From positions 372,001-436,000 of the forward strand of contig NZ_JAESVB010000001.1 of assembly GCF_020618775.1 (NCBI RefSeq): 64,000 nucleotides of DNA, given 5' to 3'. The position numbers and the translations under genes were made by a program. This DNA is from Acidisoma silvae (GTDB taxonomy: Bacteria; Pseudomonadota; Alphaproteobacteria; Acetobacterales; Acetobacteraceae). Below are positions 24,527 through 34,149 of this stretch, piece by piece (position 1 is the stretch's first letter; each line of letters opens with the position of its first letter). Below the pieces are notes generated by a model. The model ran no database searches and had not been told where the DNA came from. It saw only the letters and a program-made list of their open reading frames with translations.

Positions 24527-27500
24527 TCAGCGAAAATCCCGCGTCGGCACGCGCAGCCCCGGGCGCGTGCCGCTGTTGACGCTGCGATGGTCCGGACCGC
24601 CGCCATGTTTGGCTTCGTCGCCCCGTCCTGTTTGCAGGGGGAAATGATCGTCGCGAAGGCTGAGCCGGTCGAGCAACGGGGTCAGGTTTTCGACCTTGTC
24701 AGCGATGAGATGGATGACCTCGCCTTCCTTCTGCACGCGGCCATGAACGGCCAGCATGCGGGCGCCCAGGATGACCGGGCGGTTGGTCTCAAAAATATTG
24801 GGCCAGACGACGACATTGGCGAAACCCGTCTCATCCTCAATGGTCACGAAGATCACGCCCTTGGCCGAGCCGGGCCGCTGGCGCACCAGGATGAGGCCGG
24901 CCAGCGTCACGCGGCGACCGTCCCGCACCTGCCGCAGATCGGCGCAGGGACGCATGCCCCGGCGCGTGAGATCGCCGCGCATGAAGGAGACCGGATGCGC
25001 GCGGAGCGACAGGCCGGTGCTGCGGTAATCCTCCACCACCGCGCGGGGTTCGGTCATCGGGGTCAGCACGACCGTGGGTTCGCCTGCGCCCGCGGCGCGT
25101 TCCGCGAAAAGCGGCAGGCCGGCATCCGCGAGGCCGCGAATGGTCCAAAGCGCCTGCCGGCGGTCCAGCCCGACATCATGAAAGGCATCGGCGGCGGCCA
25201 GATGCTCCAGCGCGGTGCGGCTGAGCGCCGTGCGGTCGGCCAAGTCTTCAAGCGTGGCGAAGGGGCCAGCGTCGCGGACGGTGACAAGATGCGCCGCATC
25301 GGCATTGCCCAGGCCCTTGGCCATGCGCAGGCCGAGGCGCAGCGCATGGCGCGGCGCGTTGGTTGATTCCAGCGTGCAGTCCCAGCGTGACCGCAGGACC
25401 GAGACCGGGCGGATTTCGACGCCATGCGCCCGCGCATCCTCCACGATCTGCGCCGGGGCATAGAAGCCCATGGGCTGGCTGTTGAGCAGGGCGGCGGCAA
25501 AGACATCCGGGTGATGACACTTCATCCAGGCACTGGCATAGGCGATCAAGGCAAAACTTGCCGCGTGGCTTTCGGGAAAGCCGTAGGAGCCGAAACCTTC
25601 GATCTGGCGGATGGTGTTTTCTGCGAAGTCCTGCGGGTACTCCCGTTCCAGCATGCCCTGGATCAGCTTGTCGCGAAATTTGGACACACCGCCCGTGGTC
25701 TTGAAGGTTGCCATAGAGCGGCGCAGCTGGTCGGCTTCCGTCGGCGTGAATCCCGCGCAATGGATGGCAATCTGCATGGCCTGTTCCTGAAACAGCGGCA
25801 CGCCCAGCGTCTTGCCCAGAACAGGTTGCAATGCGGGGAAGGGGACGAAGCATTTGTCCGGATTTTCGGCCCTTTCTTTCCGCCGCAACAGATAAGGATG
25901 CACCATATCGCCCTGAATGGGGCCCGGCCGCACGATCGCGACCTGAATGACGAGATCATAGAAGGTTTGCGGCCGCAGGCGCGGCAGCATGGACATCTGC
26001 GCCCGGCTTTCGATCTGGAACGTGCCGAGCGTATCGGCCTTGGAAATCATCGCATAGGTTGCGCGGTCCTCCTTGGGAATCGAATCGAGCGAAATCTTTC
26101 TGCCGTGATGCTCGTCCAGAAGCGCGAAGGCGCGGCGCATGCAACCCAGCATGCCCAGGCCCAGCACATCGACCTTCATGAATTGCAGCGCGTTTATATC
26201 GTCCTTGTCCCATTCGATGACCTGACGATCCTGCATTGCGGCCGGGGCGACAGGGACAAGATCGGCCAGCGTGTTTTCCGTCAGCACGAAGCCGCCGGGA
26301 TGCGTGCCCAGCTGGCGGGGGAAATTGATCAGCTGTTTTGACAGTTCAAGCGTCAGGCGGATGCGATCATCCTGTGCATTGACATTGATGCCGGCGATCT
26401 CGTCATCCGTGATGCCCTCATTGGACCAGCCCCAGGTCTGGCCGGCCAGTGCCGCCGTCACATCCTCTGTCAGGCCCAGCGCTTTTCCGACATCGCGCAC
26501 CGCGCCGCGCGTGCGATAGCGCATGACGGTGGCGCACAGCGCGGCCCTTTTCCGTCCGTAGTGTTTATAGACCCATTGAATGACGTCTTCGCGCTTCTCA
26601 TGCTCGAAATCCACGTCGATATCGGGCGGTTCGTGCCGTGCGGCGGACAGAAAGCGTTCAAAGAGAAGATTGCTGTCGATAGGATCGATTTCGGTAATGC
26701 GCAGCACATAGCAGACGACGGAATTGGCGGCCGATCCGCGTCCCTGGCAGAGAATCTCCTGGCTGCGGGCATAACGGACGATTGTATGCACTGTCAGGAA
26801 ATACGGTGCGTAGTCAAATTTCTTGATGAGTGCGAGTTCATGCTCGACCTGTTTGATGATGGCGTCAGACGCGCCCAGCGGGTAGCGGGATGGAATGCCT
26901 TCCGTCCAGACAAGCCGGGTGAGCGTGTCCTGCGCGCTTTCGCCCGGCACCGTCGTTTCGGTCGGATATTGGTATTTGATCTGTGTGAGGTCGAATGTTG
27001 CCGCCTTTGCCACGATTTCGCTATTGCGGATCGCTTCGGGATAGGCGCGCATCAGCCGCGCCATCTCCTGCGGCGGGCGCAGGTGACGGTCGGCATAGCG
27101 TTCCCGCAGGAAACCGACCTCGTCGATCTGCCGATGCGTGCGGATGGCCGTCACCACATCCTGCAAAACCCGGCGTTCGGGGGCGTGATACAGCACGTCG
27201 CCGGTCGCGATCAGCGGAATGCCGGCGGCGCGGCCCGCCGTCGCCAGGCGATGCAGCCGCGCGGCCTCGCCCGGCAGACGGCGTGGCGACAGGCTGAGAT
27301 AGACGTCTTTCCCGAAACGCTGTCGCAGCCAGGCGAGATGATCCGGCATATCCGGCGCATCTGCCTCGGCCAGAGAGATCCCGATCAGCCCTTCGGCAAA
27401 ATCGTCCAGGTCGGCTCGGTGCAGATGGCAGGTGCCGGCGCGCTCGGTCGCCTCGAACCCCCGCGCTTTCCCCTGCGTCAGCAACTGGCACAGATGCGAC

Positions 27501-27760
27501 CAGCCGATGCGATCCTTTGGGTAGACGAGAAGGGAGGGGGCGTCGGTGAAATCCAGCCGGCAGCCGGGAATGAGCGTTATGCCGATCTTGGCATCCTTTG
27601 CCGCCAGATAGGCGCGCACCATGCCGGCGACGGTATTGCGGTCGGTCAGCGCAAGGGACGTGTAGCCTTGCGCCTTGGCGGCCGCGACCAGTTCCTCCAC
27701 ATGGCTTGCGCCACGCAGGAAGGAATAGTTCGACGTCACCTGAAGCTCGACATAGGCCAT
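24527..27760 (-). CDS. dnaE2: Error-prone DNA polymerase (DnaE2/ImuC)
   Basis: A 1077-residue C-family polymerase without proofreading subunit contacts. The PHP domain opens the protein ([21 protein letters not shown]). The catalytic aspartates are in [15 protein letters not shown] near residue 378, and an OB-fold module lies near the end ([15 protein letters not shown]). DnaE2 carries out SOS-induced mutagenic translesion synthesis, normally with ImuA and ImuB, but neither gene adjoins it here. A GTTC-N7-GTTC LexA box lies 19-33 bases before its ATG. Confidence 0.95.
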   Translation of the reverse strand: MAYVELQVTSNYSFLRGASHVEELVAAAKAQGYTSLALTDRNTVAGMVRAYLAAKDAKIGITLIPGCRLDFTDAPSLLVYPKDRIGWSHLCQLLTQGKARGFEATERAGTCHLHRADLDDFAEGLIGISLAEADAPDMPDHLAWLRQRFGKDVYLSLSPRRLPGEAARLHRLATAGRAAGIPLIATGDVLYHAPERRVLQDVVTAIRTHRQIDEVGFLRERYADRHLRPPQEMARLMRAYPEAIRNSEIVAKAATFDLTQIKYQYPTETTVPGESAQDTLTRLVWTEGIPSRYPLGASDAIIKQVEHELALIKKFDYAPYFLTVHTIVRYARSQEILCQGRGSAANSVVCYVLRITEIDPIDSNLLFERFLSAARHEPPDIDVDFEHEKREDVIQWVYKHYGRKRAALCATVMRYRTRGAVRDVGKALGLTEDVTAALAGQTWGWSNEGITDDEIAGINVNAQDDRIRLTLELSKQLINFPRQLGTHPGGFVLTENTLADLVPVAPAAMQDRQVIEWDKDDINALQFMKVDVLGLGMLGCMRRAFALLDEHHGRKISLDSIPKEDRATYAMISKADTLGTFQIESRAQMSMLPRLRPQTFYDLVIQVAIVRPGPIQGDMVHPYLLRRKERAENPDKCFVPFPALQPVLGKTLGVPLFQEQAMQIAIHCAGFTPTEADQLRRSMATFKTTGGVSKFRDKLIQGMLEREYPQDFAENTIRQIEGFGSYGFPESHAASFALIAYASAWMKCHHPDVFAAALLNSQPMGFYAPAQIVEDARAHGVEIRPVSVLRSRWDCTLESTNAPRHALRLGLRMAKGLGNADAAHLVTVRDAGPFATLEDLADRTALSRTALEHLAAADAFHDVGLDRRQALWTIRGLADAGLPLFAERAAGAGEPTVVLTPMTEPRAVVEDYRSTGLSLRAHPVSFMRGDLTRRGMRPCADLRQVRDGRRVTLAGLILVRQRPGSAKGVIFVTIEDETGFANVVVWPNIFETNRPVILGARMLAVHGRVQKEGEVIHLIADKVENLTPLLDRLSLRDDHFPLQTGRGDEAKHGGGPDHRSVNSGTRPGLRVPTRDFR

Positions 27761-27778
27761 GGCGCGAGGCTACAGCAT

Positions 27779-27793
27779 GTTCCTATTTTGTTC
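27779..27793. promoter_or_regulatory. LexA (SOS) box, GTTC-N7-GTTC
   Basis: GTTCCTATTTTGTTC is an exact match to the alphaproteobacterial LexA operator, a direct repeat GTTC spaced by seven bases. It lies 19-33 bases upstream of the dnaE2 start and abuts a TATATA stretch (27794-27800) that can serve as the dnaE2 -10 region, so LexA would cover the start of transcription. It is also 64 bases upstream of the divergent MFS gene. Confidence 0.87.
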
Positions 27794-27856
27794 TATATAA
27801 CTCTTGCGGCCTCTGCGCGGCCGCTCCAAGCTCCCTTTGGATTTGAGGGCAATGCA

Positions 27857-29047
27857 ATGCTGGTCTTGGCGATTCTCTGGACGGCCTTTTTCGTGATCAA
27901 TTTCAACGTCGCGATGATGCTGCCCCTGCTGCCCTTCATCCAACGCGATATCGGCCTGTCCGCGTCCGAGGCTGCGATGGTTCTGGCCGCATTTCCGGTC
28001 GTTGCCCTGGCCAGTAATCTTGCCCTGGGGCCGTTCATTGATCGGCTTGGCCGGAAGACATTCATCATGACGGGTGGCGCGGGCTGTGCCGTCGTGCTGA
28101 CGGCGACAGCCCTATCGGGTTCGGCCTTTCCAATCATTGTGGGCCGCGCGGTCACAGGCCTCTTCATGCCTATGATCGGTGCCTCCGTCTTCGCGGCGAT
28201 TGCCGACTACATCCCGGCGCCGAACCGAATCAGGGTGACAGCCTATGTCACGACAGCGGCGCCCGTCGCTTTCCTGATGGCGATGTCGATCGGGGTTTTC
28301 CTGGGTGGTCTGGTGGCGTGGCAGTTACCGCTGATCCTGCTGGCCTTTATTTGCCTCGTATTGGCCTTGGCCGCGTCCACGCTTCCCGCGACCGATCCGG
28401 CCGCTTTGGCCAAGGGGCCTGTGACGCGGCGGACCTATAAGGATCGGCTTCTGTCCTTGTCGCTGGATGCCAGCACCCGGCTTCTGCTGCCCGCCTATTT
28501 CTGCTGGGCGGCGGCGGTCGTGACCTTCATGGGCCTCTACCCAAGCTGGGTGATCCAGCATGGGCTGGCGAAGCACAGCGTTGGCACGATCGGCACCATG
28601 CTGCTGTTGGGCGAGATCGGCGGTCTGTTCGGCGCATTCCTGTCGAGCCGGCTGGGCCAGCTGTTTCGAAATCCCCTCGGCCTCTGCGCCACGGCCGCGA
28701 TCGCCCTGGCCGTCGTCGTTCTCATTGTCCCCTTCGGGACAGGCCTGCCTTTCTTCCAGGCGGGCGCCTACGCCGCTTTTGCCTTCGGTCGTGATCTCAT
28801 GATGGCCTTGATGCTTGGCGGCGCCATGCTGTTGGTCGGCGCCGCGCAGCGGGGCAGCCTCAATGCCATCCTCAATGCGCTTTATCAGACCGGAGCGGCC
28901 GTGGGCGGCATGGTGAGTGCCTGGCTCTATGCCTTCCGCGCAGATTTCATCGCCAATAGCGCTGTCGCCGCGCTGCTCTTCGTGCTGTCCGGCGTCATGC
29001 TCTGGAATATTACGCGCATCAAAACACCGGTTCCGGTGCATGTCTGA
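27857..29047 (+). CDS. MFS transporter, DHA1-like
   Basis: A 396-residue 12-helix transporter. The motif-A-like loop GPFIDRLGRKTFIM lies between helices 2 and 3, and the PLLPFIQRDIGLS opening is typical of DHA1 drug:H+ antiporters. Start ATG 27857 has GAGG eight bases upstream and begins at helix 1; the very long open frame upstream is antisense to dnaE2. It shares a 96-base divergent promoter with dnaE2 that holds a LexA box. Substrate unknown. Confidence 0.9.
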   Translation: MLVLAILWTAFFVINFNVAMMLPLLPFIQRDIGLSASEAAMVLAAFPVVALASNLALGPFIDRLGRKTFIMTGGAGCAVVLTATALSGSAFPIIVGRAVTGLFMPMIGASVFAAIADYIPAPNRIRVTAYVTTAAPVAFLMAMSIGVFLGGLVAWQLPLILLAFICLVLALAASTLPATDPAALAKGPVTRRTYKDRLLSLSLDASTRLLLPAYFCWAAAVVTFMGLYPSWVIQHGLAKHSVGTIGTMLLLGEIGGLFGAFLSSRLGQLFRNPLGLCATAAIALAVVVLIVPFGTGLPFFQAGAYAAFAFGRDLMMALMLGGAMLLVGAAQRGSLNAILNALYQTGAAVGGMVSAWLYAFRADFIANSAVAALLFVLSGVMLWNITRIKTPVPVHV

Positions 29048-29143
29048 GCAACGAGAACGCATGGTTCATCACTGATCCTGGGCCATCTTCCCCCCGGTGC
29101 CGCACAGGCGGAGGGACGCTCACTTCAGGCTCGATGGCGTGGT

Positions 29144-29458
29144 CTATTTCAGCTTCGCGAACATCTGCGCGTCCTTGTTGGACTGCATGAGCATGGAGAA
29201 ACTGGGGATGCTCTCAAAGCCCAGGCCGCGCGGCGGGCCGTCTTCCTCGTCCGGCGTGATCGCGGCATAGGCCGCCCCCGCGATCTTGTCCCATTTATTG
29301 CCAGCGAGCTTCTTCACTTCCAGATTGGCGACCGTCGTCTTCAAGACGATGCGGACGATCGCCTCCTTATGCGCGGGCGGCTTGGTCAGGCTGAGATTGC
29401 CAGCAATCATCTGCCAGCCATTGGCGAGCGCCCAGGCGGTGATTTCGTCCTGCGTCAT
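29144..29458 (-). CDS. Conserved hypothetical protein downstream of tyrS
   Basis: A 104-residue soluble protein I do not recognise. It begins MTQDEITAWALANGWQ, contains an alternating strand/charged segment (EAIVRIVLKTTVANLEVKK) and ends DAQMFAKLK. The N-terminus resembles short regulatory helical segments, and the charge is balanced. Its start lies only three bases after the tyrS stop, so it is very likely translated from the same message. No signal peptide or TM segment. Confidence 0.7.
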   Translation of the reverse strand: MTQDEITAWALANGWQMIAGNLSLTKPPAHKEAIVRIVLKTTVANLEVKKLAGNKWDKIAGAAYAAITPDEEDGPPRGLGFESIPSFSMLMQSNKDAQMFAKLK

Positions 29459-29461
29459 GGA

Positions 29462-30709
29462 TCAGGCTTCCGGTTTGATGAGCTTGTGCTGCTTCTTGCC
29501 CGCTGAGAGTTTCAGCGCGCCGTCGCGCAGATCGGCTGCCGTCACCATCTGCGCTTCTTCCGTGAAGGCCACGTCATTCAGCCGCGCGCCGCCGCCACGG
29601 ATCAGGCGCCGCGCCTCGCCATTGGTCGCGGCCATGCCGGCCTGGACCAGAAGGGCGAAGGCGGGAATGCCGGCCGTCAGATCGGCTGCCGGCACGGTGA
29701 CCGTGGGCAGCGTATCGACGGCGGCGCCTTCCTCGAAGGCCCGCCGTGCCGTCTCGGCGGCGGCTTCCGCCGCCGCGCGGCCATGGCAAAGGCTGGTCGC
29801 CTCGGTCGCCAGAATCTTCTTGGCCTCGTTGATCTCAGCGCCGCCCAGCGCTTCCAGCCGGGCGATCTCATCCAGCGGCAGATCGGTAAACAGCTTCAGA
29901 AAGCGGCCGACATCGGCGTCTTCCGTATTCCGCCAGAATTGCCAGTAGTCGAAGGGCGACAGGCGCTCGGCCGTCAGCCACATGGCGCCCTTGGCGGTTT
30001 TGCCCATCTTGGCGCCAGAGGCCGTGGTGATCAGCGGCGCGGTCAGGCCATAGACGGTCTTGGCATCGGTGCGGCGCACCAGATCGACGCCCGAGACGAT
30101 GTTGCCCCATTGGTCGGACCCGCCCATCTGTAGATTGACGCCATAGCGGCGGTTCAGCTCCCGGAAATCGTAGCTTTGCAGGATGGAATAGTTGAACTCC
30201 AGGAAGGTCAGCCCCTGTTCGCGGTCCAGGCGGGACTTTACGCTGTCGAAGGCCAGCATGCGGCTGATGCTGAAATGCGGCCCGATTTCGCGCAGCAGTT
30301 CGATATAGCCGAGCTTGTCCAGCCAATCGGCGTTATTGGCCATAACGGCGTCGGCGGGGCCGTCGCCGAAGGTCAGGAAGGGTTCGATATTGCGGCGGAT
30401 GCCGGCGATATTCTCGGCAATCGTCTCATCCGTCATCAGCTGCCGCGCTTCCTCGCGGAAGGAGGGGTCGCCGATCTTGGCGGTGCCGCCACCCAGCAGC
30501 GCCACGGTCTTGTGCCCATGCTTCTGCAGCAGGCGCAGCAGCATGATCTGCACCATATGGCCGACATGCAGGCTATTGCCGGTCGGATCGAAGCCGATAT
30601 AACCCGCGACGGCATTGGCCAGCAGCGCCTCGTCCAGCGCCGCCTCGTCCGTGCATTGAAAGACAAAGCCGCGTGCCTTGGCTTCCGTCAGGAATCCGCT
30701 TTTCGTCAT
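29462..30709 (-). CDS. tyrS: Tyrosyl-tRNA synthetase
   Basis: A 415-residue class I aminoacyl-tRNA synthetase of the TyrRS bacterial group. The HIGH-type motif is LHVGHM near residue 47, the KMSKS-type motif is KMGKT near residue 235, and the C-terminal S4 RNA-binding domain ends the protein ([18 protein letters not shown]). FDPTGNSL and [10 protein letters not shown] are tyrosine/ATP binding segments. Start ATG 30709 ([14 protein letters not shown]) fits the family; upstream open frame is antisense to anmK. It is divergent from anmK by 66 bases. Confidence 0.97.
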   Translation of the reverse strand: MTKSGFLTEAKARGFVFQCTDEAALDEALLANAVAGYIGFDPTGNSLHVGHMVQIMLLRLLQKHGHKTVALLGGGTAKIGDPSFREEARQLMTDETIAENIAGIRRNIEPFLTFGDGPADAVMANNADWLDKLGYIELLREIGPHFSISRMLAFDSVKSRLDREQGLTFLEFNYSILQSYDFRELNRRYGVNLQMGGSDQWGNIVSGVDLVRRTDAKTVYGLTAPLITTASGAKMGKTAKGAMWLTAERLSPFDYWQFWRNTEDADVGRFLKLFTDLPLDEIARLEALGGAEINEAKKILATEATSLCHGRAAAEAAAETARRAFEEGAAVDTLPTVTVPAADLTAGIPAFALLVQAGMAATNGEARRLIRGGGARLNDVAFTEEAQMVTAADLRDGALKLSAGKKQHKLIKPEA

Positions 30710-30775
30710 CGAGCCTATCCATGCGTAACTTAGAAGATCGGGGCCTTGGGCTAGCACGAGACAGGAGCGGGCGGA

Positions 30776-31834
30776 ATGCTGCGTGTGATTGGTCTGATGA
30801 GCGGAACCTCCCTGGACGGGGTGGATGCCGCGTGGCTGGAGACCGATGGCGAGCAGGTGGGGGCTTTCGGACCCGCGTTGACGGTGCCGTATGAGCCGGC
30901 TTTGCGGGCGGCGATTCGCGAAATTCTGGACCGCGCGCCGCAGCTTGCCGCCGATGACCCGCAATTGCTGGCCGTCACCCGCCGGCTGACGGAAGTGCAT
31001 GCGGACGCCGTGCGCGCGCTGGACGCACCCTATGACCTGATCGGCTTTCACGGCCAGACCATCCTGCATGACCCGAACCATAGGCGGACCTGGCAGATCG
31101 GCGACGCCGCCTGGCTGGCGCAGGCGCTCGGTGCCCCGGTCGCCTATGATTTCCGCTCGGCCGATGTTGCAGCAGGCGGGGAGGGCGCGCCCTTGGTGCC
31201 GCTGTTTCACGCGGGGCTTGCTGAGGCTTTGCCGAAGCCGCTGGCCATCCTCAATATCGGCGGCGTCTCCAACGTCACCTATCTCGGCGCGGATGGCCTG
31301 ATTGCCGCCTGCGATACCGGACCGGGCAATGCGCTGCTCGATGATTGGGTGCGGCAGCACACGGGGCAGGCTTTCGACGCCGATGGCGCACTCGCGGCCA
31401 GCGGTAAAATCGATGAAAGCCTGCTCACCCGCTGGTTGAGCCATTCCTATTTCGAAAGGGAGCTTCCCAAATCTTTAGACAGGCTCTCGTTCCATGCATT
31501 GCTGGATGACATTCGCGGCATGTCTGCCGGTCACGGTGCCGCAACGCTTGCCGCTTTCACGGCGCGCGCCGTCGCCGCGACACGACTGCCGGAGGTGCCA
31601 CAGCAATGGCTGATTACCGGCGGCGGCCGGCATAATCCGGCGATCATGGCGGCATTAAGACAAGCGCTGGGCGTTCCAGTAAACCCTGTCGAATCAGTGG
31701 GTTGGAATGGAGATTTTTTGGAGGCGCAGTGCTTCGCCTATCTCGCCATGCGGGTAAAACGCGGTCTGCCGTTGAGCCTGCCGATGACCACGGGGGTGCC
31801 ACAACCCATGCAGGGCGGGCGTATCCAGCTATGA
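30776..31834 (+). CDS. anmK: Anhydro-N-acetylmuramic acid kinase
   Basis: A 352-residue ASKHA-fold kinase. The N-terminal [13 protein letters not shown], the ATP-binding [12 protein letters not shown], the [12 protein letters not shown] segment and the C-terminal [12 protein letters not shown] are all AnmK signatures. It phosphorylates and opens anhMurNAc released by lytic transglycosylases, so it recycles products of MltA/MltG-type enzymes. Monocistronic here, divergent from tyrS. Confidence 0.96.
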   Translation: MLRVIGLMSGTSLDGVDAAWLETDGEQVGAFGPALTVPYEPALRAAIREILDRAPQLAADDPQLLAVTRRLTEVHADAVRALDAPYDLIGFHGQTILHDPNHRRTWQIGDAAWLAQALGAPVAYDFRSADVAAGGEGAPLVPLFHAGLAEALPKPLAILNIGGVSNVTYLGADGLIAACDTGPGNALLDDWVRQHTGQAFDADGALAASGKIDESLLTRWLSHSYFERELPKSLDRLSFHALLDDIRGMSAGHGAATLAAFTARAVAATRLPEVPQQWLITGGGRHNPAIMAALRQALGVPVNPVESVGWNGDFLEAQCFAYLAMRVKRGLPLSLPMTTGVPQPMQGGRIQL

Positions 31835-31917
31835 TTTAATGTAATATCACGCATAAGTGAGTGTCATTGTCCGGCAATTAAAACTTTTTGAGCATGAATA
31901 CCATGCAGATGCCGTCA

Positions 31918-31991
31918 GTTCTGTAACGCCGCGCCTAGTCGTATCTCCATCACAACAGAACGCGATGACTGAAACCCATCGCAGCTGCGAT
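31918..31991. promoter_or_regulatory. Symmetric elements upstream of the repeat-protein gene
   Basis: Two symmetric features lie in the 195-base gap before the repeat protein. GTTCTGT at 31918-31924 pairs with ACAGAAC at 31955-31961, and ATCGCAGCTGCGAT at 31978-31991 is a perfect 14-base palindrome 38 bases before the start codon. They could be operators or leader RNA structure. No convincing -35/-10 pair was found. Confidence 0.35.
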
Positions 31992-32029
31992 CCGTAACTG
32001 GATTAACGCAAACAGATTTGGAGCTTACG

Positions 32030-32404
32030 ATGAAAACGATCCTGATGGCTGCAGTGGCTGCTGTGACGCTGGGTCTGACCGGTGCCGCGATGGCGAACGA
32101 CGTTTCCGGCAAGAACCCGGCCGCCGGCCAGAACCAGCAGGTTGTCATGCCGAACCAGACGGCTGGCTACCTCGCCCGCAACGAGCAGGTTTCCCCGCAG
32201 CAGCGCCCCGCTTATCTGGCGCGTAACGGCGAAGTGATGCCAAGCCAGCGCCCGGCTTACCTGGCTCGTAACGAGCAGGTCTCGCCGCAGCAGCGCCCTG
32301 CCTACCTCGCCCGCAACAGCGTGGTGATGCCGAGCCAGCGCCCGACCTATCTGGCCCGCAATGACGAAGTGATGCCGAGCCAGCGTCCCGCTTACCTCGC
32401 CTAA
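32030..32404 (+). CDS. Secreted protein made of 15-residue tandem repeats
   Basis: A 124-residue protein with a clear Sec signal peptide (MKTILMAAVAAVTLGLTGAA then MA, cleavage after residue 22), a short Asn/Gln-rich linker, and five exact-length 15-residue repeats at residues 47-121 followed by YLA. The consensus is YLARNxxVxPxQRPA. Two subtypes occur: EQVSPQQ (repeats 1 and 3) and xxVMPSQ (repeats 2, 4 and 5). GGAG six bases before ATG 32030 decides the start. The gene is monocistronic, with a strong terminator 50 bases downstream. No cysteines, no known domain; I do not recognise it. Possible roles include an envelope or surface repeat protein; a multi-core precursor peptide is a weaker possibility. 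Confidence 0.75.
   Translation: MKTILMAAVAAVTLGLTGAAMANDVSGKNPAAGQNQQVVMPNQTAGYLARNEQVSPQQRPAYLARNGEVMPSQRPAYLARNEQVSPQQRPAYLARNSVVMPSQRPTYLARNDEVMPSQRPAYLA
32168..32392 (+). repeat. Five 45-bp in-frame tandem repeats
   Basis: Five consecutive 45-base units (32168-32212, 32213-32257, 32258-32302, 32303-32347, 32348-32392) encode the 15-residue repeats. The units match closely at protein level but many synonymous third positions differ (for example TAC/TAT and CTC/CTG in YLA), so the array is not freshly duplicated and the protein repeat seems to be under selection. Confidence 0.9.
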
Positions 32405-32410
32405 CCTTCG

Positions 32411-32431
32411 GAAGAGTTCGAAAGACTCTTC
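32411..32431 (+). other. Hairpin after the repeat-protein stop
   Basis: GAAGAGT (32411-32417) pairs perfectly with ACTCTTC (32425-32431) around a seven-base loop, six bases after the stop codon. It precedes the main terminator and may protect the 3' end of the message. Confidence 0.5.
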
Positions 32432-32452
32432 AAGAGCGTGTGAATTCTCAAG

Positions 32453-32482
32453 GGCCGGTCGCAAGACCGGCCTTTTTGTTTT
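32453..32482 (+). terminator. Intrinsic terminator of the repeat-protein gene
   Basis: GGCCGGTC (32453-32460), a GCAA tetraloop and GACCGGCC (32465-32472), followed by TTTTTGTTTT. This is a strong Rho-independent terminator and isolates the repeat-protein gene from the pirin gene. Confidence 0.92.
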
Positions 32483-32529
32483 GAGATCGGGCCGATTCCA
32501 GTGGCATATTTGTGACTGGGAGAAACGCC

Positions 32530-33228
32530 ATGATCGACATGAGGCCGTACAGGACCTTGGGCGGCGGGCATCACGGATGGCTCAAAAGCCGCCACCATTT
32601 TTCGTTCGCCGATTACGAGGAGGCGGAGCGCGATTGCTGGGGCGCGCTGCGCGCCTGGAACGATAACGAAATCGCGCCGGGATCAGGCTTTCCGGCTCAC
32701 CCGCATGCGAATGTCGATATCATCACCTATGTCCGTCAGGGCGCCATCATTCATGACGACAACCTGGGCAATCGCGTGCGGATGGAAGCCGGGTCCGTGC
32801 AGGTGCTAAGCGCCGGCAGCGGCATCCGCCATTCCGAATACAATGCCGAAGGCGTGCCAGCGCATCTGTTTCAGATCTGGATCAAACCGGAGCAGAGCGG
32901 CGGCCGTCCGGAATGGACCGGACTTCGCTTTCCCAATATCGACCGCGCCGGACAGTTCGTGGTCTTCGCCAGCGGCTGCCAGCAGGATCGTGACGCGGCA
33001 CCGCTGCGCAGCGGTGCCCGCGTTCTGGGGGTGACGCTGTCAGCCGGCCAGAGCGTGGAATACCGACCCGACCCGAACCGGCATCTTTATCTTGTGCCGG
33101 CCAGCGGTTCGGTTCTGATCAATGGTGTTCACGCGGACGCGCGTGACGGCATTGCGGTCTCCGACGAGGACAGCCTGATTCTGACGGCGCTGGAGGATTG
33201 CGATATCGTTATGGTCGACGCGCCCTGA
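32530..33228 (+). CDS. Pirin family protein
   Basis: A 232-residue bicupin of the pirin/YhhW group. The metal-binding cupin motif is FPAHPHANVDIITY (two His) with a later SGIRHSEYN and the expected Glu/His. YhhW-like members show quercetin 2,3-dioxygenase activity in vitro, but physiological substrates are unclear. Start ATG 32530 follows GGGAG; an in-frame ATG at 32512 is less likely. Stops four bases from the convergent panC stop. Confidence 0.92.
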   Translation: MIDMRPYRTLGGGHHGWLKSRHHFSFADYEEAERDCWGALRAWNDNEIAPGSGFPAHPHANVDIITYVRQGAIIHDDNLGNRVRMEAGSVQVLSAGSGIRHSEYNAEGVPAHLFQIWIKPEQSGGRPEWTGLRFPNIDRAGQFVVFASGCQQDRDAAPLRSGARVLGVTLSAGQSVEYRPDPNRHLYLVPASGSVLINGVHADARDGIAVSDEDSLILTALEDCDIVMVDAP

Positions 33229-33232
33229 CATG

Positions 33233-34081
33233 TCAGGCGATGGTCGCTTCGGCATTCAGAACAAGATTGTCGATCAGTCTGGTCTGTCCGAGATAGAGCG
33301 CGATGGAGGCCATAGCGGGTTCTTCGATCCGATCGCATTCGGAGAGATCGTCGAAATCGGCGACGCTGACATAGTCCAGCATGGCCAACGGCTCGCCGGC
33401 GATGACAGCGCGCATGACGGCGCGCAAAGACTCGGCTGATCGTTCACCTTGGTCGAACATCGTCTGGGCGGCCTGCAAGGCGCGGTAGAGTACCGGGGCT
33501 GCTTCGCGCTCAGCGTCGCTCAGATAGACATTGCGGCTGGACAAGGCCAATCCATCCGCCGCGCGGACGGTTTCGGCCACGATCATATCGACCGGCGAAT
33601 CCAGATCGCGCATCAATTGACGGATGACGGCGCATTGCTGACCGTCCTTCTGCCCATAATAGGCGCGGTCGGGCTGCACGATATTCAGCAGCTTCATCAG
33701 AACTGTCGCGACGCCCGCGAAATGGCCGGGCCGGGAAGCCCCTTCCAGCACCGTGCCGATCGCGCCGACATCGATGCGCGTCGCGAAGCCCGCCTGATAG
33801 ATGATCGCGGGCGTCGGCGCGAAGACAAGATCGACGCCGGCGTCGTCCAACAAGGCCAAATCGCGCGGCATATCGCGCGGATAGCGTTCCAGGTCTTCCT
33901 GCGCGCCGAATTGCATGGGATTGACGAAGATAGTGACGGCGACGGCACCGCATTCGGCTTTCGCGCGCTTGACGAGGCTTAAATGCCCGTCATGCAGAAA
34001 GCCCATTGTCGGCACCAGGCCCAGATACGGAATTTTGCGTCGTGCGGCGCGGAATTCTGCAATCGTCTCGATACACTGCAT
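33233..34081 (-). CDS. panC: Pantoate--beta-alanine ligase
   Basis: A 282-residue pantothenate synthetase. The nucleotidyltransferase HIGH-type motif is MGFLHDGHLSLV near residue 28, and LSSRNVYLSDAER near 180 is the KMSKS-like region; YYGQKDGQQ is also conserved. It makes pantothenate, the precursor of CoA, and so links to coaE at 18.3 kb. No panB is adjacent. Confidence 0.96.
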   Translation of the reverse strand: MQCIETIAEFRAARRKIPYLGLVPTMGFLHDGHLSLVKRAKAECGAVAVTIFVNPMQFGAQEDLERYPRDMPRDLALLDDAGVDLVFAPTPAIIYQAGFATRIDVGAIGTVLEGASRPGHFAGVATVLMKLLNIVQPDRAYYGQKDGQQCAVIRQLMRDLDSPVDMIVAETVRAADGLALSSRNVYLSDAEREAAPVLYRALQAAQTMFDQGERSAESLRAVMRAVIAGEPLAMLDYVSVADFDDLSECDRIEEPAMASIALYLGQTRLIDNLVLNAEATIA

Positions 34082-34149
34082 CGCTAGTCCAAAGCCGCGC
34101 GGTGGAGGAAGCGCCGAGGCAGCGCATGACGCCGCCCCGGCGGCGGCGA

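Noticed and set aside
26561-27856. 432-codon N-terminal extension of the MFS gene
   Set aside because: It runs antisense through dnaE2; the ATG at 27857 with GAGG and helix 1 is the real start.
30710-31444. N-terminal extension of tyrS
   Set aside because: Antisense to anmK; TyrRS begins normally at 30709.
32168-32392. 45-bp tandem repeats as a CRISPR array
   Set aside because: Repeats are contiguous, in frame and without unique spacers; they encode protein repeats.
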